A DNA stretch of 64,000 nt from assembly GCA_002964805.2 (NCBI GenBank), contig PUDQ02000005.1, positions 186,001 through 250,000 of the forward strand, read 5' to 3'. Source of the stretch: Trametes villosa (taxonomy: Eukaryota; Basidiomycota; Agaricomycetes; Polyporales; Polyporaceae). Both the position numbers and the translations under genes were made by a program. A model generated the notes under the pieces. That model had not been told where the DNA came from. It worked only from the letters and a program-made list of their open reading frames with translations, and made no database searches. The stretch's first letter is position 1; every line of letters begins with the position of its first letter. Shown here in pieces: positions 1-10,068 of this stretch.

Positions 1-227
1 CCGGACGTTGTGGCGCTCCATGAACCGCACTAGCGACCACCCTGATACCGTCTTGGCGGCTGCGTATCTGTTTGCAGGAAACCTACAGCCTCGTGGTGTC
101 ATTGAGGTTATGTCCGGCAGGCTATCGTGGGCTTCTAACGGCGCTGCGAAGGGCGGGCATGACCTACCTCAGACCCGACAGGTCTCGATAAGGACGCCTC
201 CGTCTCACGAGGTGTCAGGGAGAGACA

Positions 228-232
228 TATAA
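228..232 (+). promoter_or_regulatory. TATA box of the amine oxidase gene
   Basis: TATAA lies about 95 nt upstream of the proposed start codon at 328, a usual distance for a fungal TATA element. Nothing else in positions 1-327 looks like a gene; the small open frames there have no recognisable product. Confidence 0.4.
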
Positions 233-327
233 GTGCGAGAGCGTGCAAATTTCTCCGGCTCCCGACGCACTGACGCTCTGGTCGACGCCGCTCGAGCTAC
301 CTGTAAACGCTTCAGCTGTGTCCAGCC

Positions 328-2349
328 ATGCTTCACTGGACGTACGCCTCACCTCTGTTCCTACTCGCGACATGCCTCGGCTCGCTAGCCTACCCCGTGG
401 GGCCCGGGGCGCAAAGCGTCCTAGACGTTCATCGTAAAGACGCGAAAGTTCTCATCCTCGGAGGCGGCGTCGCTGGCGTAATCGCCGCACGGACGCTGCA
501 CGAGCAGGGCATTGAAGACTTCATAATCATCGAGGCGCGGCCTGAGCTTGGAGGGCGTATGATGGGCCACGAGTTCGGCGCTGCAGGGAACCGGTGGATG
601 GTAGAGCTCGGCGCGAACTGGGTGCAAGGGACACAGTCGCCGGGCGGCCCTGCCAATCCGATCTGGACCCTCGCGAAGAAGCACAACATCTCGCTGCATT
701 CAAGCCAGTATTTCGGTAGCGTCGGTGAGTGCCTGACACATGGTGAGCGTACTTTCAGGTTTGATGCTGAAGTGACACAGCGACGTACGATTACTCGGGG
801 CCTGTCGATTTCCAAGACACCTTCTGGGAGTCGATCAAGAACTTCGACAGGCTGACGGCCTTGGCCGGTGCGTTCGTACATTCTGCCCATCCTTCGCGGG
901 AGAGCGTCTCGAACAGCTGAATGTTGCGTTGGTGCAGGTGCGCGGGTTCCACAGCGGCTCGTCGACATGACCGCGAGGAGCGGATACTCGCTTTCGGGTG
1001 CCCGACCGGACTCGCCGCACGAAATGGCCGCGGAGTACTACCAGTTCGACTGGGAGTTCGGCGCGACCCCCGAGGAGACGTCGTGGCTCGCTTCATCCTG
1101 GGTGCATAGCTCTGTTACTCGTCTTGCCGGGCGTTCGGGCCTATCCTGGCGGGGACTCGCGCGCACGACGGCGGCTGCGGCGACCAGTCTTTCCGGTAGA
1201 GCTTGGCGCCTCGAGACAGCACGTCCTCGCTGACGCATCTACAGGCGCATAACCATACATTCCGGACATACTCTCACGAAAACTTACTTTCGATAGACCA
1301 GCGAGGTTTTAAGGCGCTAGTTCAGGAGGAAGCCGACGCGTTCATGGATGCGAGTCGGGTGAAGCTGAACTCGACCGTGGCTGAGATCCGCACGTCGAAG
1401 CGAGGCGTGGAAGTCGTCCTGACAGACGGGTCCAAGCTCGCTGCAAATTACGCGCTGTGCACGTTCAGCCTGGGAGTGCTGCAACACGACGACGTCGAAT
1501 TCGTACCTGCTTTGCCCGTGTGGAAGCAAGAGGCTATCCACAGCATGGCGATGGTAGGGCATTTCCTGACATTTACTGTGCATCAGCATGAGATCTCACC
1601 GCACGAGCAGGGAACGTATACCAAGATCTTCATGCAATTCCCGAGCAAGTTCTGGTTCGACACGGAGGTAGGCGAGTTAGAGACGTGTTCGAAGAGGCTG
1701 TATGCTAAACAGCTCACCAGATGGCGCTGTACGCCGATCATGAACGTGGTCGATATCCGATCTGGCAGTCGCTCGACCACGAAGGACTCCTCCCGGGGAG
1801 CGGCATCCTCTTCACAACCGTCACCGTGAGCATGTTTGTTGTCCTCATTGTTCACGGAACTCACCTCGCTACCATCTGCGGCCCAATCATACTCAGGGCG
1901 AATTCTCCCGCCGCATTGAGTCCATGACGGACTTAGCCGCGCAGCAAGAGATCCTCTCCGTGCTGCACACCATGTTCCCCAACGCGACGATCCCCGCCCC
2001 GCTCGACTTCTACTTCCAGCGGTGGCACAGCGACCCGCTCTTCCGCGGCTCGTACTCGAACTGGCCCGCAAACTTCCTGAGCGAGCACCAGGTCAACTTG
2101 CGCGCGAACGTCGACGAGCGGCTCTGGTTCGCGGGCGAGGCGACGAGCAAGAGGCATTTCGGTAAGTGGCGATATGCACGTACCAGGGAAGGAGGCTCAT
2201 ACGTTGTTGTGACAGGGTATCTGCATGGGGCGTATTCCGAAGGTCGCGATATTGCGTTGATGATCGCAGAGTGCATACGTGGAGGTGGTTGTCTTGGGTT
2301 GGAGCACATCGATCGCGTCCGAAACGCGCTCCCGTACGACATTGCGTAG
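328..2349 (+). CDS. Secreted FAD-dependent amine (polyamine) oxidase
   Basis: Eight exons: 328-724, 781-867, 938-1101, 1245-1553, 1611-1667, 1721-1825, 1897-2161 and 2216-2349, encoding 505 aa. Residues 1-22 form a hydrophobic signal peptide, so the enzyme is probably exported. The glycine-rich dinucleotide-binding motif GGGVAG (residues 45-50) is followed by the IIEARPELGGR and ELGANWVQG blocks typical of flavin amine oxidases, and the C-terminus keeps the FAD-contacting LWFAGEATS block. The middle has the SIDQRGFK and FWFDTE blocks seen in fungal polyamine oxidases. By family it oxidises secondary or primary amine groups of polyamines, releasing an aldehyde and hydrogen peroxide; the exact substrate cannot be read from sequence. 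The intron at 1102-1244 is long (143 nt) and its boundaries are less certain than the rest. The next gene downstream is convergent. Confidence 0.88.
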
Positions 2350-2552
2350 GACCATTCTCTTCCGCCCCCCGCTTCTTCTGTAACATATAGCTCGTCAGTG
2401 TGTACAATATCAACATGCGCGATTCCCCCTATATATGTGCTCTTCTGGTTGTCTTTCCATACCTGCTCCGCGCTTATCTGGGTTTGGATGGTGAGGACTA
2501 TACGAGCAGAGTGAATGCGCGAGAACCCAGATACAGTCACAGTATGATACAT

Positions 2553-3862
2553 CTACACAAAGTATGGCATATTTCCCTGCGCGCACGTTAGCTTCACATT
2601 CGTCGACCGGTCGATAACTATTCTCGTGCTTACCATCTTTCTCGTTCGCTGCATACCCTTATCCCGCTCGTTCTCGGGCGCAGCGTCGTACACCGTAAAC
2701 GAGCGCTCCCCGTCTTGCTGAATAGTAAGGATCGACGCCATGTTCCCGCAGCGGTAGCAGTAATTTGGCGCGGACCAAACGGTCACGAGCTGCTCGTCGA
2801 ACATGTACTTGTACCCTTCTTGCACCAGCTGGTGGGCGCGGGCGATCAATCGTAGTGAGTTGACGTGGTTGAACTGCGCCCGTTACGTTTAGCGTTGGTG
2901 TATGACCAGGGTGTATGCAGCCAGGACGTACCTCTCGCGTTACGCTTCCGCCAAATAGCCAGCCTGCACCGCGTGGACTCACGGCCCAGTTCTCCACCTC
3001 ATCCGGATCCGACCACATCAGGTCTGGGACGGGTACCACAGTCAGGAAAACGCGGAGCCCCTATGCTCGTAAGGGTGCTCACCGCAGAATGCGCCCTCGT
3101 GTGGAATCTCCTGGGCTCTTGACAATACCCGGATCTGGTCTAATGTGCGAATATCTGGAGAGAGCCCACCATGGACACATAGTGTCTCGCCATCGATGAT
3201 CTGAGGGCTTTCAGCACCTCCCGCTCGAGGAGCATATGTGATGGACGTACCGCTGCTAGGTTCAGGTAGTCGAACACGCTACAACATGCTTTCCATACCA
3301 GCGCAGAGCCGTATTTCTGTTGGCATTCGTCTGCCCTACGTTTAGACAGAAGTGTGCAGGATAGGAAGAGTGGTACGCACCGTAGAACCCGTACACCTGC
3401 GTGATCTGCCTGCTCTCGTGATTCCCTCGCAGTAGTGTGACCTTGTCCGGGTATCTAGCAAGCTATCTCAACAGCAAGCCTCTCCACAGAGCACGCGTCC
3501 TGACTTTGCCTTGAGCACGAGCAGCAGCGAGACCGTCTCCAGACTGTAGTGCCCGCGGTCGACAAAGTCACCCTGCGCGAAGTCTGAGCAGTCCTCCCGG
3601 GCGCATTCGAGGAGTACATACGTGCCATGAAGATGTAGCTCGTCTCAGGTACCATGCCGCCCTTGCGCAGGAGCTCGAGCAGGTCCCAGAATTGGCCGTG
3701 GATGTCGCCGCAGATCGTGACCGGACTCGAGACGGGCTGAATATTTGACTCTTCGAGCAGGATGGAGCGCACGCGGTCGCAGAGGACCTTCATGTCGGCT
3801 TCGGCGAGATGCTGGCATTCCATGAGCTGAGCGAGCCATCGGTCGGGGTCGAACGTAGCCAT
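2553..3862 (-). CDS. SIT4: PP2A-like serine/threonine phosphatase catalytic subunit (SIT4/PP6 type)
   Basis: Eight exons on the minus strand (3862-3626, 3572-3505, 3454-3381, 3330-3251, 3200-3083, 3023-2932, 2873-2634, 2576-2553) give 310 aa, the normal length for PP6/Sit4/Ppe1. All PPP metal-binding signatures are present: GDIHG (52-56), GDFVDRG (80-86), GNHES, and the [11 protein letters not shown] block near the C-terminus. The N-terminal EESNIQPV block, the RVLSRAQE block and the PYF(V/L) tail fit Sit4/PP6 better than PP2A, PP4 or Ppg1. By family it works with SAPS subunits in cell-cycle and nutrient (TOR) signalling. The first intron appears to start with GC instead of GT: only cutting after ATG at 3626 restores the conserved GDFVDRG frame. 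The last exon codes seven residues. It is divergent from the esterase-like gene at 4194. Confidence 0.9.
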
Positions 3863-4193
3863 TGCAGGTCGGAGACGGTGAGAGAGCCTCCTGAGCAGAT
3901 TATATGCGCGGTATATGCAGTATTCGAATTTTGATACGACCGAAGTAGAAGCTGTGAGCAAGACGACTAGGACAAGCGTAGCGAGCTGAGAGAGATGGCG
4001 GCAGGGAGCAAGAGTAGAGGTAGCATCCTCGGCAGCGCCGGCGGCATGCTCTTCGCCACCAACCACGATATGCACCTCTGCTAGAACGTCCTCTACTGCT
4101 TTCCTCGCGCGTTCACCCCATGGATATTGACGGCTGACTTTGCTTGCGACAACCATCTGTACATTACACCTATCTTTTCCGACCAACCCGGAG
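3863..4193. promoter_or_regulatory. Shared intergenic region between divergent SIT4 and esterase-like genes
   Basis: A 331-bp spacer between two divergently transcribed genes, so it must hold both promoters. I see no clear TATA box or other specific site and no coding signal. Confidence 0.45.
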
Positions 4194-5130
4194 ATGTCTG
4201 AACGCGAGATCGCCATCCGCGAGGCCACAAACCCGACCCCGAAGGTAAAGATACCGCCCAAGTCTTCTGCGATCCCCGTACCATTTGTGTACAGCGCGAG
4301 CGATGATGGGACGGATGAGAACTTGCTCATCCTGCTGCATGGCCTTGGTGCGTATATCTTCACATCCACGGCGCGCAGGGTCTGAGGTCCTTGCAGGCGA
4401 CACCCAGATTCCTTTCGGCAAGCTAGGCCGGTCGCTGCATTTGCCGCAGACTGCTACGCTGGCATTACGTGCCCCTGAAAAGTGCGTCATCGTAGACAAA
4501 CCGGACGGTTCACCGGTCACTGACGACTCGCGCAGGATCCCGTACCTGTACGAAGAAGCGTACCAGTGGTATCCGTCATTCGACCACCTCGGGGAGCTCC
4601 TGGAGAACCCAAACCCCACGCCAGCCCTCGAGCTCATGACCAAGGTCGTCGACCACCTCGTCAAAGACTGCGCGTGGCCGCCCCATCGCATACACCTCTT
4701 CGGCTTCGCACAGGGTGGAAGCGTCGCCGCTGAGTTCGCATTGAAGTACTGGCGCAACGAGCTCGCGTTGCAGCAGAAGGCCCTTCCATCCGCAGCCGAC
4801 CCACAACCCAGCGTCCCTGCGCCGCGTTCGCTCGGATCTGTCGTGAGCGTGTGTGGACCCCTCCTTTCCTACCCTACGCTCCAGAACCCGTGCCCGACCC
4901 CGCTCCTCATCTTCCACCGACCTCCACCAGCCGAGACGGCGATTCCTTCCAACGCGGTTGCGGCGCTGAAGAAGGGGTTTGCGAAGGTTGACGAGTTGAA
5001 GATGAGGGGCGAAGGTATGCCGCGGTCGAAGGATGAGTGGCAGCCGATCATGCGCTTCTGGAGCGAGCACCTCGGTAGGAGGCAGATGGACGGGCTATAC
5101 GAGGTCATGTCTGGCGCGACGCCTTTATAG
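4194..5130 (+). CDS. Alpha/beta-hydrolase of the acyl-protein thioesterase/carboxylesterase family, nucleophile missing
   Basis: Two exons, 4194-4347 and 4397-5130 (49-nt intron), encode 295 aa. The HGLGD(T) oxyanion-loop block near residue 50 and the HLFGFAQGG nucleophile-elbow block near residue 156 place it in the phospholipase/carboxylesterase (APT1-like) family. However, the expected GxSxG serine is alanine (A156, codon 4708-4710), and the segment where the catalytic aspartate is expected reads HRPPPAET without an obvious equivalent. So it may be a non-catalytic member or use altered chemistry; that is inference. It is about 70 aa longer than bacterial-type APT enzymes, with a proline-rich insert around residues 180-200. 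No signal peptide, so probably cytosolic. Confidence 0.75.
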
Positions 5131-5500
5131 GGCCGGACCGTGTGGTCTGTAATGTGGTGAGCAGGGCTAAGTCCTTGTCTTCTCGGCGTATTCTGACAAG
5201 GCAGGAGTCTGCTAGGAACAAATGTAGCTTTACTCAAGCGGTTGTATGACGATGTACCCGTACGCCGGCAGCAACTTCCGTGCGCTTCCCGTCCTCCCGC
5301 ATAGCAGCGATTCTCGCGCTAGAAAGTAAACAAGTCTGATATTCGCTAACCTCTTGTCTTGCAGTAAGCAGACTCAGTTGCCGGGGTCATCACGAGATTT
5401 CAAACAGAACAAGGGTATATTTTACATGCAGAGATGACGGGAAGCCACTATGATACAGTCAGGAACGTGATACAAAACGAAAGTCGTCGTTCATCGTCGT
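5131..5500. other. Convergent 3' intergenic region
   Basis: About 370 bp between the 3' ends of the esterase-like gene (+) and the Hsp20 gene (-). It holds only untranslated and terminator sequence; nothing else stands out. Confidence 0.4.
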
Positions 5501-6092
5501 TCAAGAGACGGTGATCTTCTTCGGAAGCTGCTCAGGCGTCTGCCTGGGGAAGCTCACGGTGAGCACACCGTTCTCCATCGACGCATTGATGTCCTCAGGC
5601 TACGCGCTACCCGTAAGCGTACGTTCTTTGCTCACGAACCCCGCTAGAACTGACCTTTACGCCCTCGGGAAGAGGCAGCGACCGCGCGAAGCGTCCGAAG
5701 CGGCGCTCGCGCACCACGTAGCCCTTCTCGTCCCTGTCTGCGGAGAACTTGGACTCCCCGGAGACGTTCAGGACGTTGTTGCGGACCTCGATGTTGACGT
5801 CCTGCTTGTTGATGCCCGGGAGCTCGAACGTCGCGGTGACGAGGTTCTTCTCCTTGTCCTCGTGAAGGTCGATTCTGCGACGAGAGTCAGTAAGTGACTG
5901 ATGAAACGCGGGCGGCTAGGCGCGAACAGCTACTCACTTGGGACGGAGGGCACGAGGCGCGCTGTTGGGGTTCCCGGACTGGTGTTGCAGCTGGTTGTTG
6001 CTGCCACCGCCAGTGCGACGAGCGAACGCTTCGTCAAAGAGCTGGTCGAAGTCGTTGAAGAGGGAGTCGTTGAAGATGTTGACGAGCGACAT
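5501..6092 (-). CDS. Small heat shock protein, Hsp20/alpha-crystallin family (copy 1)
   Basis: Three exons: 6092-5938 (155 nt), 5874-5655 (220 nt) and 5599-5501 (99 nt), giving 157 aa. The N-terminus (FNDFDQLFDEAF) is the amphipathic start of fungal class-I Hsp16/Hsp20 proteins. The alpha-crystallin domain covers roughly residues 53-145 and includes the ELPGINK block, the RRFGRFARSLPLPEGV stretch and the GVLTV (I/V-x-I/V-like) strand near the end. By family it is an ATP-independent holdase that binds unfolding proteins under heat stress. The second intron uses a weak GTCAGT donor. Exon sizes are identical to those of the divergent partner at 6813-7411, showing a tandem/inverted duplication origin. 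Heat-shock elements lie immediately upstream. Confidence 0.92.
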
Positions 6093-6195
6093 GATTAGAC
6101 GTGTACGAAGAAGAGTTGGTTGGAGGGTTGGTTGGATGTGGGTGAGCTGTGTTTGTAGTGTGGTTCGTTGGTGCATCTCGAGGCTAACTCCTGTT

Positions 6196-6202
6196 CCTTA
6201 TA
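6196..6202 (-). promoter_or_regulatory. TATA box of Hsp20 copy 1
   Basis: On the minus strand the sequence is TATAAGG, about 105 nt upstream of the start codon at 6092 and about 30 nt downstream of a heat-shock element. Confidence 0.55.
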
Positions 6203-6230
6203 TCTTTGCAGGCATGCCAGATGGGGGACT

Positions 6231-6248
6231 TTCTGGAACTCACTCTTC
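6231..6248. promoter_or_regulatory. Heat-shock element, four units with one mismatch (Hsp20 copy 1 side)
   Basis: TTC at 6231, GAA at 6236, CAC at 6241 (mismatch) and TTC at 6246 follow the 5-bp period of nTTCnnGAAn heat-shock-factor sites. It lies just upstream of the copy-1 TATA box. Confidence 0.55.
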
Positions 6249-6328
6249 CCGCTCTCGCGATGTCGAGAAGCCGTACATAAACGGCGGGGTTGGTCATGCG
6301 CTAGCGTCGTCCGGTGGAGCTGTTGCCA

Positions 6329-6341
6329 GAACACTCGAGAA
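6329..6341. promoter_or_regulatory. Heat-shock element, three units with one mismatch
   Basis: GAA at 6329, CTC at 6334 (mismatch for TTC) and GAA at 6339 keep the 5-bp HSF spacing. It lies in the bidirectional Hsp20 promoter. Confidence 0.45.
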
Positions 6342-6586
6342 ACTGACGCCCGGCGTTCAGTAGCGATCACCCGTTTGGGACGCGGAACAAACACACGTCA
6401 ACACCCAATACCGCTACCGCCACCATCCTCAAGCCTCCTGCTCTCGACATCCACCCTCGTTTTCAAGGATTCTAAGGACAACTGCAACGTCGTTATTAGG
6501 GGTAAAGGCACTCATGTGCTATCAACCTGAGCTATAGGCCCACCAGCGAGCGCTGGAGGGCAGATCCGTCTAGACCTGGTCGCAGT

Positions 6587-6599
6587 TTCGAGAGCTTTC
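6587..6599. promoter_or_regulatory. Imperfect heat-shock element
   Basis: TTC at 6587, GAG at 6592 (mismatch for GAA) and TTC at 6597. The spacing is right, with one unit degenerate. Confidence 0.35.
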
Positions 6600-6654
6600 T
6601 GCTACTGCGCTGCTCGGATGTTCGTCACCTCTCAGGTGACAAAACGCAGAACAC

Positions 6655-6667
6655 TTCTCGAAACTTC
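6655..6667. promoter_or_regulatory. Perfect three-unit heat-shock element (Hsp20 copy 2 side)
   Basis: TTC at 6655, GAA at 6660-6662 and TTC at 6665 match nTTCnnGAAnnTTCn without mismatch. It sits about 20 nt upstream of the copy-2 TATA-like element, the expected place for heat-shock-factor activation. Confidence 0.7.
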
Positions 6668-6685
6668 AGCAGCGGTCTGCAAGAG

Positions 6686-6692
6686 GATAAAA
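6686..6692 (+). promoter_or_regulatory. TATA-like element of Hsp20 copy 2
   Basis: GATAAAA, 120-127 nt upstream of the start codon at 6813 and just downstream of the perfect heat-shock element. Confidence 0.5.
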
Positions 6693-6812
6693 GGCGCACA
6701 CAGACCGCCTGGTCTCCCCAGCATAGACGAAAGTTACAAGTCCACGATCACGACCACTTTCCTCATCTCACCCTCTCACCCCTCTTCCCTCTAACGACCT
6801 TCACGACTCGAC

Positions 6813-7411
6813 ATGGCTCTTTCCACCTTCTTCACCGAGCCGTTCTACTCCCTCGCCGACTTCGACCGCCTCTTCGATGAGGCGTTCAATGCGCGGACGT
6901 CGGCGGTCGCCCCGAGACAGCAGGGCGGCGACAACGCTAACGCCGCCTCGCGTCCCTTGCGTCCAAGGTGAGTGCACTTTGACCGTGCCCTCGTCTTAGT
7001 TTGAACGAAAGTCCTAACGAGGTGCTTGCAGACTGGACCTGCATGAGGACAAGGAGAAGAACCTCGTGACGGCCACGTTCGAACTCCCCGGCCTGGCCAA
7101 GGAGAACGTCCAGATCGACGTGCGGGACAACGTCCTGTCCGTCTCTGGCGAGTCCACCCTCTCCAGCGAGCGCGACGAGAAGGGCTACGCGGTCCGCGAG
7201 CGCCGCTTCGGCAAGTTCTCGCGGTCGCTGCCGCTCCCCCAGGGAATCAAGGTGAGCTCCGACTCGTTCTGCGATCTGCGGTGCGAATGGTATGCTGACC
7301 GACACTTTGCAGCCGGAGGAGATCAAGGCGTCCATGGAGAACGGTGTCCTGACCGTCACCTTCCCGAGGACGACGCCAGAGCAGGCCCCCAAGAAGATCA
7401 CGATCTCGTGA
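6813..7411 (+). CDS. Small heat shock protein, Hsp20/alpha-crystallin family (copy 2)
   Basis: Three exons, 6813-6967, 7032-7251 and 7313-7411 (155, 220 and 99 nt), encode 157 aa, the same exon lengths as copy 1. The N-terminal ADFDRLFDEAF block, the alpha-crystallin domain from about residue 53 (ELPGLAKENV, RRFGKFSRSLPLPQG) and the terminal KKITIS are clear. It is most similar to copy 1 across the alpha-crystallin core and differs mainly in the variable N-terminal linker (residues 28-45). It is divergently transcribed from copy 1 across a 720-bp promoter with several heat-shock elements, so both are probably heat-induced together. Confidence 0.93.
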
Positions 7412-7579
7412 ACGGGATTGCGAGCTTGTTACGTGGCTGGAGACGGCAGTTTGTTACTACAGAGACGTTCTCCAATGTGATTGGGTTCCTATAACGTTCG
7501 ATGTCACTACTGCGGGTCGTGCACGGTGCGTTCCGAGTCAGCAGGGCCGTGTGCAACCATGAAATGATGCGGGCTGACC

Positions 7580-9476
7580 TCAGGCGGAGAGCATGTAGGT
7601 GTGAGACACTCTCGATTTTGGCGGTGCGTTTAGCGTTGCTTGAGAGCGCTCCTGTCCCTTCATGGATCATGGATGAATGTTAGCATTCAGCGTCGCTCAA
7701 ATTCTCGTTCATGCGGTCTTCCGACGACGTACTGTGACAACCAGACCATCATCAAACAGCTTGCAGTCCCACAGCGTGCGCTGCGTCGGCTCATCGTCTT
7801 CCCGAGCGGTGAAATGGATGGTCTTGTGGTACAGCTCGTACGGAAGCGCGGTTGAGGAGTCCGGCGGGATTGGCGTATGGTCGTGCGTAAGTGCAGACGG
7901 GGGTATGATGTCGAAGTACTGGGCCGCTCGGCTCACGCTCGCTGTTGTCTCGGGGTGCGAAGTCACGGCCCACTGGTGAGCATGGAGAATGAACACCTCA
8001 ATCACAGTGGGAGGAGGGTCGGGCCCCGTGGAGACAGGGACGAAGGCCACCGCCACACGAGATCCTGCCACGGAGCACAACATCCTGAGGGCGTTGGCCC
8101 AGGGAAGTGAGCGCAGGATAAGGCCAGTGTCGCCCGCCCATTCGTCCCATTGCAGCTGTTGTGGCGCGGAGCGCATGGCGTCCCCACACGCAAGGAGCGT
8201 GCTACGCGGGATACAGAGAGCAGAGCGGTGGGCGTGGGGGAATACGGGAACGACGAAGGAGATCACAACTAGTGCGGCGGATAGACTGCCTTGAAATGCC
8301 CCACGGAACTCGGCCGTCTCCCCGGAAGGTATCGGGCATTGCACATCCTCGATGAGATAACTGTACTCTCGGCTGCTGGGTAGTTTCAAGATATAGCTCG
8401 GAGAAGGAATGGCTTGCCGAGTAGGAGTTTCGAATTCCCTGGGGTCGGCATCCACGGGATAGACGTAGAGCATGTCGTCTTTGCCTATGAGTATGACGGC
8501 GTCGTCTATGAACTGAAAATGTGCGTCCTCTTGTCCACTGAGTCCCTACCGAAGTTGTTTGGTCAAGTTGATTTGTTTCGGATCGAAGTCAGAAGTAACT
8601 GACCAATACGAGACGGCCGGATTTCCAGTTGAAGACGAATATGTGGTCGACAAACGAGCAAGCCACGAGGTCGCCGTAGACCGCGATATGAGACATAGGG
8701 AACCATGGCAAGTCTACGGTCATCGGGATTGCAACGGTCCCGGACTTGACGAGCGGGTGAGGAATCGCTTCGCCGTGGGGAGTAAGCAAGAACACCTGGA
8801 AACACAAGCTGGTGTAGAGCGTAATTCCAATGTCAGTCTTCCACAGTAACGGTGAGTAATGACGAGTAGTTCGTACTAGGACTGCACTTTATCTCTTCCA
8901 CAGAAGACTACGACGTTCTGTGGGAGGTCGCTTGCGCCCTTAGCCGGTGTCAGCGCAGCATCTTCGAGGTTCATGGACCACTCGTTCACTGGTACACAGC
9001 GCGTTGGAGAACGGGGATGAGAAAGCCGCAGCTCTGATCCCACAAGCAATGCCAACAAGGGACCGTTGAACGGCAAAGCTCGCAAGGGGATCTCTGGCTC
9101 CGTTGCCTCGCGTCCGACATTGGAGCGAGAGTAGGTCGGGTTGAGCGCCAGCGGTGAGTGTCGCCATGCTTCCTGGTGTGCTTTCAAGCGTGCCAGACGG
9201 TCTGCGACAGCAAGTCCACCGCCAACGCCGTCGATAGCCGCAGACGTGATGAGGTTGATCTGGTACTGTATCTCGCAAGACGACTCGATGACCTCTCGAA
9301 TGTGTAGACAGACCTACTTGGACGATGCATGATCAGTACGATCAGCTCATAACTCGCCTGCTACAAACTCGCCGAACGAGGCGACCTACCCGTTGACAGG
9401 CGTTCAAGTCCTTGAGGTGGAGCTCTAGTAGTATAGCAGTCACGATTTCCGTAGGAAGATCAAGGAATGCCATCAT
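7580..9476 (-). CDS. F-box protein, family member 1
   Basis: Five exons (9476-9390, 9313-8877, 8808-8604, 8545-7733, 7651-7580) give 537 aa. Residues 1-45 form an F-box (FLDLPTEIVTAILLELHLKDL), which by family docks the protein to Skp1 in an SCF ubiquitin ligase. The rest is a C-terminal region shared with three paralogs in this window: LRLSHPRSPTRC near the middle of exon 2, FNWKSG at the end of exon 3, and an HAHQWA block in exon 4. It is probably beta-rich substrate-recognition sequence, but I do not recognise a named domain. An in-frame upstream ATG exists at 9536. Homology with member 2 continues upstream of 9476, but it also continues into clearly non-coding promoter, so I prefer 9476. 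Exon 3 ends at a weak GTCAGT donor. Confidence 0.82.
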
Positions 9477-10068
9477 GTCGTGCTCAACTTCAACGTACTT
9501 GACGGAGGCTGTGGATGTCGTCGAGTTCAAGAACAAGCCCGGAGGCGCCGGCCGCAGCGACGCCGATTATCGGTGGCAATTCGCGCTCGCGCGCGCCAAC
9601 CTGACAGACGTGCCTCCACCCCCTTGGAACCAAACAGCACACCGTATGACCGTGATGCCTCTGCGGCGAATCGAGAGTACGCTCGCGCGACGCTACACCA
9701 TGATCGAGTTGGTGTGTTAGCTTCGTGTAACCCAGTGAATTCATGGTATCGGTTGACACCTAGGGCGACGAGAGCGAGGAATTCATAGGAACGACGGATT
9801 AAGTACTCGACCACGTACAGTATGAAGCAAGATAAGAAACTCCCCACTCCATTGTGAAGGTAGGACTCGGACTGGACCAATTTCGCCTCGACGCACAGAG
9901 GCTCGGTAGAAATCGTCACCGCCAAGCTCTATCAGGTTGGCGGCATTTTCAGCAAAGGTGACACAGCTAACTGGGGTTGCCTAGGCCCTATGAGATGCAA
10001 AACGTCAGCGATTTCCCTAACGTCTAGAAGAAGAGTACACACGCCCAAAAGCCGCACTCGCGCCCATC
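9477..10068. other. Upstream region of F-box member 1
   Basis: No gene is seen. The first ~240 bp upstream of the start codon resemble the sequence upstream of F-box member 2 (30430-30670) in the opposite orientation, so the promoter was duplicated with the gene. The far part is the 3' flank of the DUF6533-like gene. Confidence 0.5.

Noticed and set aside
5511..5897. 128-codon + strand frame, and the similar minus-strand frame at 6937-7401
   Set aside because: Antisense shadows of the Hsp20 genes.
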